From Candidatus Parcubacteria bacterium (GTDB lineage Bacteria; Patescibacteria; Paceibacteria; UBA6257; HR35), in the NCBI GenBank assembly GCA_026004535.1, contig BPJI01000001.1:248001-312000 (forward strand): a stretch of 64,000 nt of DNA, in the 5' to 3' direction. Of the stretch, positions 17,137 to 25,506 are shown piece by piece. Position 1 is the stretch's first letter. The number at the start of each line of letters is the position of its first letter. The position numbers and the translations under genes are program-made. The notes under the pieces are model-generated. The model worked only from the letters and a program-made list of their open reading frames with translations, was not told the DNA's origin and did no database searches.

Positions 17137-17349
17137 CTATTTTTTGTTTTTCTTTTTTTCTTGTCTTTGTAAAAATTTTTCAACCCTACCCATAACTTTT
17201 TTAGTTTCTTCTTTACCAGTAAAAACCGGAGAACAATTGCGACAAATTTCTACAAAAATTTCTTTTTTCGTTGCTGGAATTTCATATTCAGCACCACAAG
17301 CGCATTTTATCTTAGCTAAAAAATATTGGGGATGAATTTTGTTTTTCAT
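17137..17349 (-). CDS. rpmE: 50S ribosomal protein bL31, zinc type
   Basis: 70 aa from the ATG at 17349. MKNKIHPQYFLAKIKCACG followed by ICRNCSPVFTGKE gives the Cys set (CxC...CxxC) of the zinc-binding L31. The longer frame upstream is not needed. An extended -10 box ends exactly 6 nt before the ATG, so the mRNA is probably leaderless. prfA lies downstream on the same strand, the common rpmE-prfA order. Confidence 0.93.
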   Translation of the reverse strand: MKNKIHPQYFLAKIKCACGAEYEIPATKKEIFVEICRNCSPVFTGKEETKKVMGRVEKFLQRQEKKKNKK

Positions 17350-17351
17350 AA

Positions 17352-17364
17352 TATAATTATAACA
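17352..17364. promoter_or_regulatory. Overlapping divergent -10 boxes for rpmE and rpsB
   Basis: Only 17 bp separate the two start codons. On the minus strand TGTTATAAT (-10 hexamer 17361-17356) ends 6 nt before the rpmE ATG. On the plus strand TATAAT at 17352-17357 ends 9 nt before the rpsB ATG. The two hexamers share bases, so polymerase can probably occupy only one direction at a time. Confidence 0.6.
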
Positions 17365-17366
17365 TA

Positions 17367-18083
17367 ATGGAAACACAAATCCAACAACAAGTTCAAGAGA
17401 GGATTTTTGGTGAAATGATGAAAGCTGGTGTTCATTATGGCCGAGCCAAAAGATACACTCATCCATCAATTAAAAATTTTCTTTTAAAGTCAAATAAGAA
17501 TATTGAATTTTTTAACTTGAGATTAACTTTGCAAAAATTAAATGAGGTTAGTGATTATTTGAAACAGGCTTTGGCTGAAAATAAAAAAATTTTATTTGTT
17601 GGTACGACTCCAGCAAGTCAAAACAAAATTCAAGAAATAGCTCAAGCTCTAAATCAGTATTATTTAAACTATAAATGGGTTGGTGGTTTTTTAACTAATT
17701 TTCAAACAATTAAAGCAAGGCTAATATATTTTAGAGAATTACTGAAAAAAGAAGAAAGTGGTGAAATTCAAAATTTGCCTCCAGCCCAAAGAGTGAAAAT
17801 AGAAAAAGAACTTCAAAAATTAAAAAATCTTTATTCGGGAGTAGTTAATTTAGATTCTTTGCCCGATATTGTTTTTATTGTTAATTTGGCTTATAAACAA
17901 CACAAAACAGCCAAAAGAGAAGCAATTAGAATGAAAATACCAATTATTGCTTTAGCTGGTTCAGATAATGATGTAAGTAATGTTTTTTTATTTGTCCCTG
18001 GTAATGACAAAGCACCAAGAAGCATTGCTTGGCAACTAGATTATCTTTTGTCGAAAGTAAAAACACAGAATATACAGAACTAA
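17367..18083 (+). CDS. rpsB: 30S ribosomal protein uS2
   Basis: 238 aa. Recognised from MMKAGVHYGRAKRYTHPSIK, NKKILFVGTTPASQNKI, WVGGFLTNF and PIIALAGSDND. It has no Shine-Dalgarno site and is probably leaderless. The last residues (KTQNIQN) are encoded by the left arm of the CAGAAC-type array that follows, so the repeat has supplied the C-terminus and stop codon. rpsB-tsf is the usual order. Confidence 0.96.
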   Translation: METQIQQQVQERIFGEMMKAGVHYGRAKRYTHPSIKNFLLKSNKNIEFFNLRLTLQKLNEVSDYLKQALAENKKILFVGTTPASQNKIQEIAQALNQYYLNYKWVGGFLTNFQTIKARLIYFRELLKKEESGEIQNLPPAQRVKIEKELQKLKNLYSGVVNLDSLPDIVFIVNLAYKQHKTAKREAIRMKIPIIALAGSDNDVSNVFLFVPGNDKAPRSIAWQLDYLLSKVKTQNIQN

Positions 18084-18188
18084 CATAGAACTCACAGAAA
18101 AATTCCGTCAGTTATGCTTCAGTTCTGTATAGTTCTACATCTAAAAAAATTCAGTAAGTTCAACGTCAGTTCAGTTAGTTCTGTATAA
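18063..18188. repeat. CAGAACT word array, inverted arms (family B, copy 2)
   Basis: The left part has CAGAATATACAGAAC and ATAGAACTCACAGAA; the right part has TCAGTTCTGTATAGTTCT and TCAGTTCAGTTAGTTCTG. It spans the end of rpsB and nearly the whole gap to tsf. Confidence 0.85.
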
Positions 18189-18198
18189 AATATAAAAA

Positions 18199-18789
18199 AT
18201 GAACCAAGAGTTTTTAGAAAAAATCAAGAAATTGAGAGAAGAAACTGGAGCGCCAATTGGTAAATGCAGGGAAGCTTTAGAAAAAGAAAATTGGGATTTG
18301 GATAAGGCAAAAATTTATTTAAGAAAAATCGGCGAATCTCTCTTAGAAAAGAAAAAAGAAAAAGAAACTAAAAATGGAATTATTGAAGGTTATATTCATT
18401 TTAATGGCCGGGTTGGTGCTTTGGTTGAACTTTTGTCAGAAACAGATTTTGTGGCCCAAAATCCTGAATTTAAAAAATTAGCTCATGAATTAGCAATGCA
18501 AGTTGCTTTTATGAATCCTTTATATTTAGATTTAGAAAGTGTATCCGCAGAAGTTTTGGAAAGAAAAAAACAAGAATTGAGTGAAGATATTCAAGACAAA
18601 CCAGAAAAAGTCAGACAAGAAATTATTGAAGGGAGATTGAAAAAATGGGCTGAAGAAATTTGTTTATTAGAGCAACCATATTTTAAGGATGAGAATTTAA
18701 AAATTAGAGATTTAATTAATGAATATGCTAATAAATTTGGAGAGAAAATTGAAGTTAGAAGATTTGCACGTTTAAGTCGTGATGAATAG
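18199..18789 (+). CDS. tsf: Elongation factor Ts
   Basis: 196 aa, the short form of the nucleotide exchange factor for EF-Tu (E. coli 283). The N-terminal UBA-like domain has KLREETGAPIGKCREAL, and the core has GRVGALVELLSETDFVAQN, which contains the TDFV contact to EF-Tu. One core subdomain is reduced. It ends in an ATGA-type overlap region with a small membrane protein gene. Confidence 0.95.
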   Translation: MNQEFLEKIKKLREETGAPIGKCREALEKENWDLDKAKIYLRKIGESLLEKKKEKETKNGIIEGYIHFNGRVGALVELLSETDFVAQNPEFKKLAHELAMQVAFMNPLYLDLESVSAEVLERKKQELSEDIQDKPEKVRQEIIEGRLKKWAEEICLLEQPYFKDENLKIRDLINEYANKFGEKIEVRRFARLSRDE

Positions 18790-19090
18790 TTATTTAATTT
18801 TAATTTTAGGTTATTTATTGATCTTTACGGCTATAGTTTTATCTTATTATCGGCTCAAAAAGATTGAAATTACCAAAGAAGATCTGATCTATTGGCGCAA
18901 ACTCGAAAATATTTTTACTGTCTTTAAAAATAAAATTTTAACTTCAATAAAAATTTCCGAAGATGAAATCACCTATTTATGGCGAAATTTGGTTGAGAAA
19001 TTTCTTCTGCGGATAAAAATTTTTGGTTTAAAAATAGAAACCTGGGCAAGTAAAAAATTAGAAAAAATGAAAAATAAAGAATCTTTTTAG
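18782..19090 (+). CDS. Small membrane-anchored protein
   Basis: 102 aa with one N-terminal transmembrane helix (about residues 3-22, SYLILILGYLLIFTAIV), then a charged, mostly helical tail rich in Lys and Glu. ATG at 18782 overlaps the last codons of tsf, implying translational coupling. No family recognised; it could be a cytoplasmic-facing scaffold, but the sequence does not say. Confidence 0.55.
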   Translation: MNSYLILILGYLLIFTAIVLSYYRLKKIEITKEDLIYWRKLENIFTVFKNKILTSIKISEDEITYLWRNLVEKFLLRIKIFGLKIETWASKKLEKMKNKESF

Positions 19091-19092
19091 GT

Positions 19093-19105
19093 TATAATTT
19101 ATAAT
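19093..19105 (+). promoter_or_regulatory. -10 region ahead of the tRNA-Thr segment
   Basis: Two tandem TATAAT hexamers (19093-19098 and 19100-19105) lie just before the tRNA-like fragment and tRNA-Thr. No clear -35 is visible. Confidence 0.45.
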
Positions 19106-19112
19106 AGAAATA

Positions 19113-19180
19113 GGTCGGCATAGCTCAATGGTACCTGCCTGCAGGCAGGCAGGGATGGTTTTGTAAATCGAAGTGACTGC
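19113..19180 (+). pseudogene. tRNA-like fragment interrupted by a GC-rich palindrome
   Basis: GTCGGCATAGCTCAATGGTA resembles the 5' third of a tRNA (acceptor and start of the D arm). It is followed by the palindromic run CCTGCCTGCAGGCAGGCAGG (19134-19153) where the rest of the D arm should be. Then GATGGTTTTGTAAATCGAAG contains the same TTTGTAA anticodon-loop sequence as the real tRNA-Thr next to it. No T arm or matching acceptor 3' strand follows. It looks like a duplicated, broken tRNA-Thr. Confidence 0.5.
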
Positions 19181-19252
19181 GCCGAGGTAGCTCAACGGTA
19201 GAGCAGGGGCTTTGTAAGCCCAAGGTTAGGGGTTCGAATCCCCTCCTCGGCT
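19181..19252 (+). tRNA. tRNA-Thr (TGT)
   Basis: Acceptor GCCGAGG (19181-19187) pairs with CCTCGGC (19245-19251), with T as discriminator. The D arm is AGCTCAACGGTAGAGC, the anticodon loop TTTGTAA (anticodon TGT), and the T arm AGGGGTTCGAATCCCCT. CCA is not encoded. The next gene starts 4 nt later. Confidence 0.93.
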
Positions 19253-19256
19253 CAAG

Positions 19257-19892
19257 ATGAAAGGATTAACTTATGTTGAGCTTTTAGTTGTTTTGGGTTT
19301 GATCCCGGTTGTTATTGGTATTATTTCCGGAGTTTTAAAGGTTCAGAATTATTACAAGACAACAAGAGATTTGCAAAGACTGCAAGATTTAAATTTACTG
19401 AATAGTGCTCTAAATTTTTATTTTCAAAATGCAACCTCGATTGATCCTGATGGCCCCAATCTTGATGGTCGTGGTGTTGATGAATCAATGCCAACAATTT
19501 TTGTTTCTGTTCCAAGCGAAAAAGATAAATTTTTCGAATCTTGCTTTTATTATCCTAATAATAAAACCTATTACATTTATCAGACTAACAAAAATGACTA
19601 CCAAAAGATAAATGGGTTTGGTTGGGTGCCAGTTAATTTTTTCGAGGTAGATTTTCCTGGTATTTCATCTTTGCCAGTTGATCCTATAAATAATTTAAGG
19701 TCAGGACTTTATTATTTATATGCTTTCCAAAGAAATTCTCCTCAATATGAAGTTTCGGTTGGATTTGAGTCAGCAGAGTTCCAAAAAGGAGGTGTTGCTG
19801 ATCGAGTTTCTAATGATGGCGGTAATGACGAAAATAGATTAGAATTAGGAACAAACCTAAATCTTATTCCTGGTTTTGTCTTTAGCTTTTAA
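19257..19892 (+). CDS. Type IV pilin-like protein
   Basis: 211 aa. The N-terminus KGLTYVELLVVLGLIPVVIG is a class III signal: cleavage by the prepilin peptidase after Gly, then a hydrophobic helix with Glu at +5. The body is a globular domain with one Cys, and the tail includes SVGFESAEFQ. It starts directly after tRNA-Thr. No other pilus genes adjoin it; the other pilin-like genes of the window lie at 24229, 36027, 44269 and 49236-51177. Confidence 0.75.
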   Translation: MKGLTYVELLVVLGLIPVVIGIISGVLKVQNYYKTTRDLQRLQDLNLLNSALNFYFQNATSIDPDGPNLDGRGVDESMPTIFVSVPSEKDKFFESCFYYPNNKTYYIYQTNKNDYQKINGFGWVPVNFFEVDFPGISSLPVDPINNLRSGLYYLYAFQRNSPQYEVSVGFESAEFQKGGVADRVSNDGGNDENRLELGTNLNLIPGFVFSF

Positions 19893-19908
19893 CCCTAATC
19901 CCTAACTA

Positions 19909-19917
19909 TGTTATAAT
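19909..19917 (+). promoter_or_regulatory. Extended -10 promoter of lepB
   Basis: TGTTATAAT, with the hexamer at 19912-19917, ends 10 nt before the lepB ATG at 19928. The predicted transcript has a 5' leader of only a few nucleotides. Confidence 0.6.
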
Positions 19918-19927
19918 TATCATAAGC

Positions 19928-20458
19928 ATGAACCGTGAATTTTTTTTAAGTCTATTAGAATTTATTCTTCTTTTGCTTCTGGTTATTTTGCCAATTAGAT
20001 TTTTTTTATTCGAGCCATTTTTGGTTCGTGGCCAAAGTATGGAGCCTAATTTTCATAATTTTGATTACCTAATTATTGATAAATTAACTTACCGTCTTCG
20101 TAGTCCTCAAAGAGGAGAAGTTGTTGTTTTTAAACCACCATTCGATAATCATGTTTATTACATTAAAAGAGTTATTGGGCTTCCTGGAGAAAAAATTGAA
20201 ATCGAAGAATCAAAAGTATTTATTTTTAACAAGGATAATCCTGAAGGATTTATTTTAAATGAAGATTATCTCAAAGGTCATTACACTTTAGGTAAAATTG
20301 AAGTTAATCTTGGGCCGGATGAATATTTTGTTTTAGGAGACAATCGTGAAGTAAGTTATGATTCAAGAAAATGGGGTCCAGTCAAAAGAGAGAGAATTAT
20401 CGGTAGAGTTGTTTTCCAAATTTCTTTAATTAAATTAGCTCAAGCTTTCATCAAATGA
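19928..20458 (+). CDS. lepB: Signal peptidase I
   Basis: 176 aa with one N-terminal transmembrane helix (about residues 8-27). The catalytic Ser is in GQSMEPNF near residue 40 and the catalytic Lys in VYYIKRVIGLPGE near residue 80; the closing box is VLGDNREVSYDSRKWGPV. It cleaves Sec signal peptides outside the membrane. It overlaps hisS by 4 nt (ATGA). Confidence 0.95.
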   Translation: MNREFFLSLLEFILLLLLVILPIRFFLFEPFLVRGQSMEPNFHNFDYLIIDKLTYRLRSPQRGEVVVFKPPFDNHVYYIKRVIGLPGEKIEIEESKVFIFNKDNPEGFILNEDYLKGHYTLGKIEVNLGPDEYFVLGDNREVSYDSRKWGPVKRERIIGRVVFQISLIKLAQAFIK

Positions 20459-21720
20459 AACTCAAAATTCAAAGACCAAGAGGGATGAGAGATGTTGTTT
20501 ATCCTGAATCAGAATTTTATTTAAAAATCAGAGAATTGGCCGTTAATTTTTCTTTGATTCAAGGTTTTAAATACATTGAAACACCAATTGTCGAAGATAT
20601 TAAAACTTTTACTCTATCTTTAGGTGAAGCCTCAGATGTAGTGATGAAAGAAATGTTTGTCATTAAAGGCAGAGAAAAGGGATCCAGTTATGTTTTAAGA
20701 CCAGAAGGGACAGCCGGTGTTGTTAGAGCTTATTTTGAAAATGGAATGGCGAGTTTGTCTCAGCCAATTTCTTTATTTTATTTTGGCAAGATGTATCGTC
20801 GCGAAAGACCTCAAGCTGGCAGATTTCGTGAACACACTCAATGGGGTTTAGAAATTTTAAATACTCCAGATGCTTTTGCTGATTTTTTTGTTATTTATTC
20901 TTTTTACAAATTCTTAACTAAATTAAAAATTGGTGATCTAGTAATTAAATTAAATTCTTTAGGCTGTGAACGTTGTCGGCCAAGATACAAGAAGCATTTA
21001 GTTAAATATTACAAACAATACAAAAATAAAATTTGCCCTGACTGTCAAAGAAGATTAAAATTAAATCCTTTAAGACTTTTGGATTGCAAGGATTCCCGTG
21101 ATCAAGAGCATAAAATTAATGCTCCCAATATTTTAGATCATTTATGTAAATCTTGCGAGGAGCATTTACAAAAAGTAATTGAATTTTTAGAACATTTTAA
21201 AATTCCTTATGATTTAGATAAAACCCTAGTTCGCGGTTTTGATTATTATCAAAGAACTGTTTTTGAAATTTTTGTTAGTGAAGAAAAAATTGCTTTAGCT
21301 GGAGGTGGTCGTTATGATTTGGGCCCAATCTTAGCTAATCAATCTTTACCCTCTGTTGGTGGTGCTCTAGGAATTGAAAGATTAAAAATTATTTTAGATG
21401 AATTGAATCTTGGTTTTAAATATCCTCAGCCAAAAATTTTTATCACTTTTGCTGGTGAAGAAGTTAGACTTAAAGCTTTTGAGATTTATCTTCAGCTACA
21501 GGATGCTGGTTATAATCCAGTTGGTAATTTTTTCAAGACAAGTCTTTCGTCTCAACTTGAAGTTGCCAATAAAATTGGTGTAAAATATAGCTTGATTTTG
21601 GGTTTTCAGGAATTAGGCAAAGGTGAGATAATTTTAAAAGACATGGAATATGGTAACCAAGAAATTTTAAAAATTAAAAGCTTAGTTCAAGAATTAAAGA
21701 GATTTTTGAAACACAAATGA
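20455..21720 (+). CDS. hisS: Histidyl-tRNA synthetase
   Basis: 421 aa. Class II motifs: motif 1 near GFKYIETPIVED, motif 2 around YFGKMYRRERPQAGRFREHTQ, the histidine-binding RGFDYYQRTVFEI and AGGGRYDLG, and motif 3 at GGALGIERL. The C-terminal anticodon domain follows. A CxxC pair (CERC...CPDC) lies in the insertion domain. Coupled to lepB by overlap; an ACGAAT-type array follows the stop. Confidence 0.97.
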   Translation: MKLKIQRPRGMRDVVYPESEFYLKIRELAVNFSLIQGFKYIETPIVEDIKTFTLSLGEASDVVMKEMFVIKGREKGSSYVLRPEGTAGVVRAYFENGMASLSQPISLFYFGKMYRRERPQAGRFREHTQWGLEILNTPDAFADFFVIYSFYKFLTKLKIGDLVIKLNSLGCERCRPRYKKHLVKYYKQYKNKICPDCQRRLKLNPLRLLDCKDSRDQEHKINAPNILDHLCKSCEEHLQKVIEFLEHFKIPYDLDKTLVRGFDYYQRTVFEIFVSEEKIALAGGGRYDLGPILANQSLPSVGGALGIERLKIILDELNLGFKYPQPKIFITFAGEEVRLKAFEIYLQLQDAGYNPVGNFFKTSLSSQLEVANKIGVKYSLILGFQELGKGEIILKDMEYGNQEILKIKSLVQELKRFLKHK

Positions 21721-21725
21721 GATAT

Positions 21726-21833
21726 TGTTCGTTATTATTTACGAATATACGCGAATTTAAAACGAATATACGCGAATGTTTTAAAAATAAATTCGTGTAA
21801 ATTCGATTTTATTCGTGTTAATTCGTTATTATT
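21726..21833. repeat. ACGAAT word array, inverted arms (family C, copy 1)
   Basis: The left part has two copies of ACGAATATACGCGAAT; the right part has ATTCGTGTAAATTCG and ATTCGTGTTAATTCG. Outermost GTTCGTTATTATT and TTCGTTATTATT flank it. It fills the gap between hisS and the HIT-protein gene. Confidence 0.85.
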
Positions 21834-21837
21834 AAAA

Positions 21838-22257
21838 ATGAGAGAGTGCATTTTTTGTCAAATAGTTGAGAAAAAAATCAAAGCCAAGATTATTGGGGAA
21901 TCAGAGAATTTTTTGGTTTTTTTAGATATTCATCCTCATGCTCCTGGTCATAGTTTGCTTATACCCAAAAAACATTTTGCCAATTTCCAAGAGTTGCCTG
22001 AAGAATATGGCCAAGAATTTGTTAAAATTATTAAAGATATTATGTTAAAACTTAAACGAGTCTTGGGAACAGATAATTTTACTTTAGGTGTTAATGAGGG
22101 ACCATTAGCTGGCCAAGCGGTTTTTCACTTACATTTACACATCATACCGAGATTTAAAAATGATGGTGGTGGTTCAATTCATTCGGTTGTTTATAATCAA
22201 CCCAAAGAATCGGTCGAAGAAATTTATCAAAAGATAATTAATGCGAGTGAAAGTTAA
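21838..22257 (+). CDS. HIT-family nucleotide hydrolase
   Basis: 139 aa. CIFCQIVEKKI at the N-terminus and the histidine triad FHLHLHIIPRF near residue 100 define a HIT (HINT/PKCI-like) hydrolase, which acts on AMP-N or AMP-O conjugates. Two N-terminal Cys may bind zinc. It overlaps rpsU by 17 nt. Confidence 0.9.
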   Translation: MRECIFCQIVEKKIKAKIIGESENFLVFLDIHPHAPGHSLLIPKKHFANFQELPEEYGQEFVKIIKDIMLKLKRVLGTDNFTLGVNEGPLAGQAVFHLHLHIIPRFKNDGGGSIHSVVYNQPKESVEEIYQKIINASES

Positions 22258-22519
22258 AAGAAAACACGGAGAATCACAAAATCAACTTTTAAGAAGGTTT
22301 TTAGAAAGATTTAATCGAAGTGGTGTTGTTAATGAAGTTAGAAATAAAATGTATCGAACTAAAAAACCTAATGAAAGAGCTAAAAAAGAGGCTCGACTTT
22401 ATCGTTTGAAATTGCAATATTTTATTAATCAAAAAATGAAAGAAGGCTGGTCATTTGAAAAAGCTTATGAATTGGCTAAAAAATATGTTAGCGAGATTAA
22501 ATATCCTGGCCGAGAATGA
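22241..22519 (+). CDS. rpsU: 30S ribosomal protein bS21
   Basis: 92 aa, longer than the usual 60-70. The N-terminal GESQNQLLRRFLERFNRSGV is the S21 core; the basic helix continues through KKPNERAKKEARLYRLKLQ and is extended by about 25 residues. Starts inside the HIT gene and overlaps ftsA by 4 nt. Confidence 0.8.
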   Translation: MRVKVKRKHGESQNQLLRRFLERFNRSGVVNEVRNKMYRTKKPNERAKKEARLYRLKLQYFINQKMKEGWSFEKAYELAKKYVSEIKYPGRE

Positions 22520-23682
22520 GATCAAAAATATTTAGTCTTGACTTAGGAAGTAAAACATTGAAAATTTGTGTTGGCGAAGAAGATGAACAAGGCAAAATAA
22601 CTCTTTTAACTAAATTAGCTAAAAATATCGAATCATTTAATGATGGCGAGATTATTGATGTTGACGCTTTTAGGGAAGAGGTAATTAATACTTTAAAAGA
22701 TGTTGCTTATCAGATTGGCGAAGAACCCAAAAATCTTATACTTTCATTTTCCTCTTCTTCCTTTCAATCACAAAAAGCTAAAGGTAGAGTTTCAATCAGT
22801 GAAAAATATATTACCGACGAAGATATAAGGAAATGTCATTTATTAGCCAAAGCTTCTTTAACCTCAACCAGTTATGAATTTTTATTTGAAGAGCCAATAG
22901 CTTATTTTCTTGACAATATTAATATAAAGGTTCGCGATCCACTGGGGATGGAGGCAAGAAGTTTAGAAGTTGATTTTTTTGTTGTTCAAGGTTTAAAATC
23001 GACCATTTCCCGACTAAGAGATTTTTTTCAGAAAAATGGTTTTAAAATTTCCTTAATTCTACCGAATCCTTTGCCAGCTTCTTTTATCTTGATTCCCAAG
23101 AAAGAAAAAGAGCAAGGAGTAATTTTGGTTGATTTTGGTTATAAAATTTTTAATGTTAGTATTTTTCAAGAAGGAAAATTAATTTATTATCGAAATTTAA
23201 GATTTGGTTTAGGAGATATTTTAGAAGATTTGGCACTTGATTTTAGTTTAAGTTTTGAGGAAATTTTTTCTCTTTTCAATGAGATTAAAAATTATGATGA
23301 TACTAAAAAGAAAACGAAAATTAAAATAGGCAGACAAAAAATAACTCATTATAATTTCTTAAAGTTGATTGAAAAAAAATTTTCTCTTTATTGGAAAAAA
23401 AATGCTTTAAATGATTTATTTAAAAAAATTAAAGAAGATTATCGCTTACCAGCTGGGGTTTATTTAATTGGTGCCGCTTCTTATTTACCTGAAATTAATT
23501 ATTTGTTTAGAAAATATTCCACTTATCCAACAAAAATTGAGACTGATAAGGATAAAAACTTAAATCTGGATGAAAGAATTTTTCTTAATGCTGTTGGTTC
23601 AATTTTTTATTATCAAAGACTTTTTCAGCCCAAAACTTTTTTTGATAATTTAAAAGATTTATTCTTCAACTTATTTAGATAA
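22516..23682 (+). CDS. ftsA: FtsA-like cell division ATPase
   Basis: 388 aa, actin-like ATPase fold: phosphate-1 loop FSLDLGSKTLKICVG at the N-terminus, the 1C subdomain near FEEPIAYFLDN, phosphate-2 loop VILVDFGYKIFNVSIF, and adenosine motif GVYLIGAASYLPE. FtsA tethers FtsZ to the membrane; the C-terminal LFFNLFR stretch could be the amphipathic membrane anchor. A PilM relative is possible, but the 1C layout fits FtsA. ftsZ is not adjacent. Confidence 0.8.
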   Translation: MRSKIFSLDLGSKTLKICVGEEDEQGKITLLTKLAKNIESFNDGEIIDVDAFREEVINTLKDVAYQIGEEPKNLILSFSSSSFQSQKAKGRVSISEKYITDEDIRKCHLLAKASLTSTSYEFLFEEPIAYFLDNINIKVRDPLGMEARSLEVDFFVVQGLKSTISRLRDFFQKNGFKISLILPNPLPASFILIPKKEKEQGVILVDFGYKIFNVSIFQEGKLIYYRNLRFGLGDILEDLALDFSLSFEEIFSLFNEIKNYDDTKKKTKIKIGRQKITHYNFLKLIEKKFSLYWKKNALNDLFKKIKEDYRLPAGVYLIGAASYLPEINYLFRKYSTYPTKIETDKDKNLNLDERIFLNAVGSIFYYQRLFQPKTFFDNLKDLFFNLFR

Positions 23683-23995
23683 AACCTTCTCTCTTTAATT
23701 CGTCAATAATTTCTTGGGGAATAGGATTTTCAGCTGGGCTTTTGCCTGGATAGCGCCAAGCTGAAATTATTTTTAATCCTTCTTTTGCTTTTTGAATCAT
23801 TGTCCAGATTTCTTGCTTCCAAATTTTTTTATTATTTATTTTTTTAATTTTGTTTGGTTTCATTAAGGCAATTGTTTGAGCTGCAATACCTTCTTCAACT
23901 CGATATGGGTTTTTGATAATTCTTAAAATCCTACTCTTGGATAGTTGATATTGTCTTAGCTTTTTTTCAGAATGTTTTGTCCAAACAACTTTCAT
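23675..23995 (-). CDS. Small basic protein resembling DUF4258/RelE-type toxins
   Basis: 106 aa. The N-terminus VVWTKHSEKKLRQYQLSKSR and the following NPYRVEEGIAAQ resemble DUF4258-type proteins, which share a fold with RelE-like toxins; this rests on pattern memory. No antitoxin gene is next to it, and the C-terminus (SPAENPIPQEIIDELKREGF) is unusual for a toxin. It converges on ftsA with an 8-nt overlap. Confidence 0.45.
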   Translation of the reverse strand: MKVVWTKHSEKKLRQYQLSKSRILRIIKNPYRVEEGIAAQTIALMKPNKIKKINNKKIWKQEIWTMIQKAKEGLKIISAWRYPGKSPAENPIPQEIIDELKREGFI

Positions 23996-24002
23996 AATTT
24001 TA

Positions 24003-24165
24003 ATCAGAACTTAACGCAGAACTATCAGAATTTAACACGGAAGGAGCGGAAACGGACGCGGAACTATATTAGGACGTGCGATGTCCAGATATTGATTCAT
24101 CATTTAATATTTGGGACATCGCACGTCTTAAATTATCATCCGTGTCCGATTCCGTTCATTTCGCC
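24003..24165. repeat. Composite nested hairpin repeat (families B and E with CGGA arms)
   Basis: CAGAAC words (24004-24030) lead into an outer arm GGAAACGGACGCGGA (24048-24062), which pairs with TCCGTGTCCGATTCC (24139-24153). Inside lies the arm GACGTGCGATGTCC (24073-24086) with its exact reverse complement at 24114-24127. An open frame across the region (23972-24232) is only translated repeat. Confidence 0.8.
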
Positions 24166-24193
24166 TTTAAATTTTAGCACAATTTTCCACATC

Positions 24194-24222
24194 TTGACAT
24201 CATATTTTTTTCTATTTATAAT
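24194..24222 (+). promoter_or_regulatory. Consensus promoter of pilin copy 1, leaderless
   Basis: TTGACA at 24194-24199, a 17-nt spacer and TATAAT at 24217-24222; the ATG follows after 6 nt. The predicted start point coincides with the start codon. Confidence 0.8.
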
Positions 24223-24228
24223 TAAATT

Positions 24229-25411
24229 ATGAATAAAAAAATGAATAAATCCTTCACTTTAGTTGAACTCTTAGTTGTCTTAGCTCTAATAGCTATCTTA
24301 GCTACTGTCTTAATTGTTGTCATTAAGCCAGCAGATATCTTTAAAAGAGGTAGAGATAATCAAAGAACTTCAGACCTTAAAAATCTTGAAAAAATATTTG
24401 ACCTTATTCTTTTTGAAACTCAAGGCACCTTTTCTGAACTTCAATATGCTTCCTCAAATGTTGTCTATATCTCTCTTCCTGATACTTCATCAACTTGTGG
24501 TCAATGGATAAGTCAATTACCACAGCTTCCTTCAGGCTGGTCATATTGATGCTCAGCAACTCCAACAAATATTGATGGTACTGGCTGGATTCCTATTCCT
24601 TTTAATCAATTTTCAAGCATTAATCTTTCTAGACTTTTCATTGATCCAATCAATAGACCTCCATATTACTATGCATTTGTTGCTGGAGGAAGTTATGCCC
24701 TCTATGCTCAATTAGAAAATCCTCAGTCTCAAGCCTCAAAAACAGACAATGATAATTATCCTCATCTATTTTCAGTAGGAACAAATAAAAGACTCATTGA
24801 TCAAGCTCAAGGACTTGTAGGGTATTGGCCATTTTGATGAAGGAAGCGGACAACAGCTTATGATTTATCAGGAAACAATAATAATGGAACACTTATTAAT
24901 GGTCCTCAATGGGTTGATGGTAAAGTAGGTAAAGCTTTAAGTTTTGATGGAGTGGATGATTATGTGTATTCAGTCGTCGCATATACCTATACATAGCTAG
25001 CTTTTACAAATTGATCCTACACAACTTATGGCTTGGTTTGAAAGCATTATCGTAGCAAGCACATACAAATACTATTTATTTATCACGGCTTACTTATATC
25101 ATTTCATGCGTAGTCGGAATAGCGTTGTCATTTGCGAAATATGGGGTATCCAATATGTATAAATGGTAATAGCTGGTTTCTATCGGTAAGAACTTATTAC
25201 GGACAAGCTTTGATAACATCGATTAAAAGTTACTTAACGATACATTAGAGATACTTAATATACCTGGAATATTGATTGACTCTTACCTCGTATAGGATCT
25301 GTTCAGCTGGGCAGGAATTATCTTCTAATGGTCTTATCGACGAAGTCCGCATCTATAATCGTGCTTTATCAGATCAAGAAATAAAGGCTCTTTATGAAGC
25401 AACTAAAGTAA
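24229..25411 (+). pseudogene. Prepilin-LamG gene, copy 1 (degenerate)
   Basis: The first 106 codons match the intact copy at 44269 (FTLVELLVVLALIAILATV prepilin signal), but AGA has become TGA at 24547-24549. A frameshift follows near 24826-24832. The constant part runs to about 24964. The next 365 nt have no alignable match to the other copies; a few LamG-like words remain (DPTQLMAWFES in one frame). The constant 3' part resumes at about 25330, with one extra base just before the expected stop. The promoter is the best of the three copies, so a truncated pilin of 106 aa could still be made. Confidence 0.85.
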
Positions 25412-25444
25412 TCCCTCAGCTTCTCAGCTTCAAAGAAAATATCG

Positions 25445-25470
25445 GGACATCGTATGTCCTCAATTTTTAC
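25445..25470 (+). terminator. Terminator of pilin module copy 1
   Basis: GGACAT/ATGTCC stem with a CGT loop (25445-25459) followed by TCAATTTTTACTTT. The same structure follows the other two copies. Confidence 0.6.
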
Positions 25471-25506
25471 TTTAGATAATATATAGTTTTCATCATGGTA
25501 TTAATA

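Noticed and set aside
23972..24232. 86-aa ORF
   Set aside because: It translates the composite repeat and promoter region, has low-complexity composition and no start signal.
24965..25330. Diversity-generating retroelement acting on the LamG centre
   Set aside because: No reverse transcriptase, template repeat or adenine-specific substitution pattern is visible; the copies differ at all base types and carry frameshifts.
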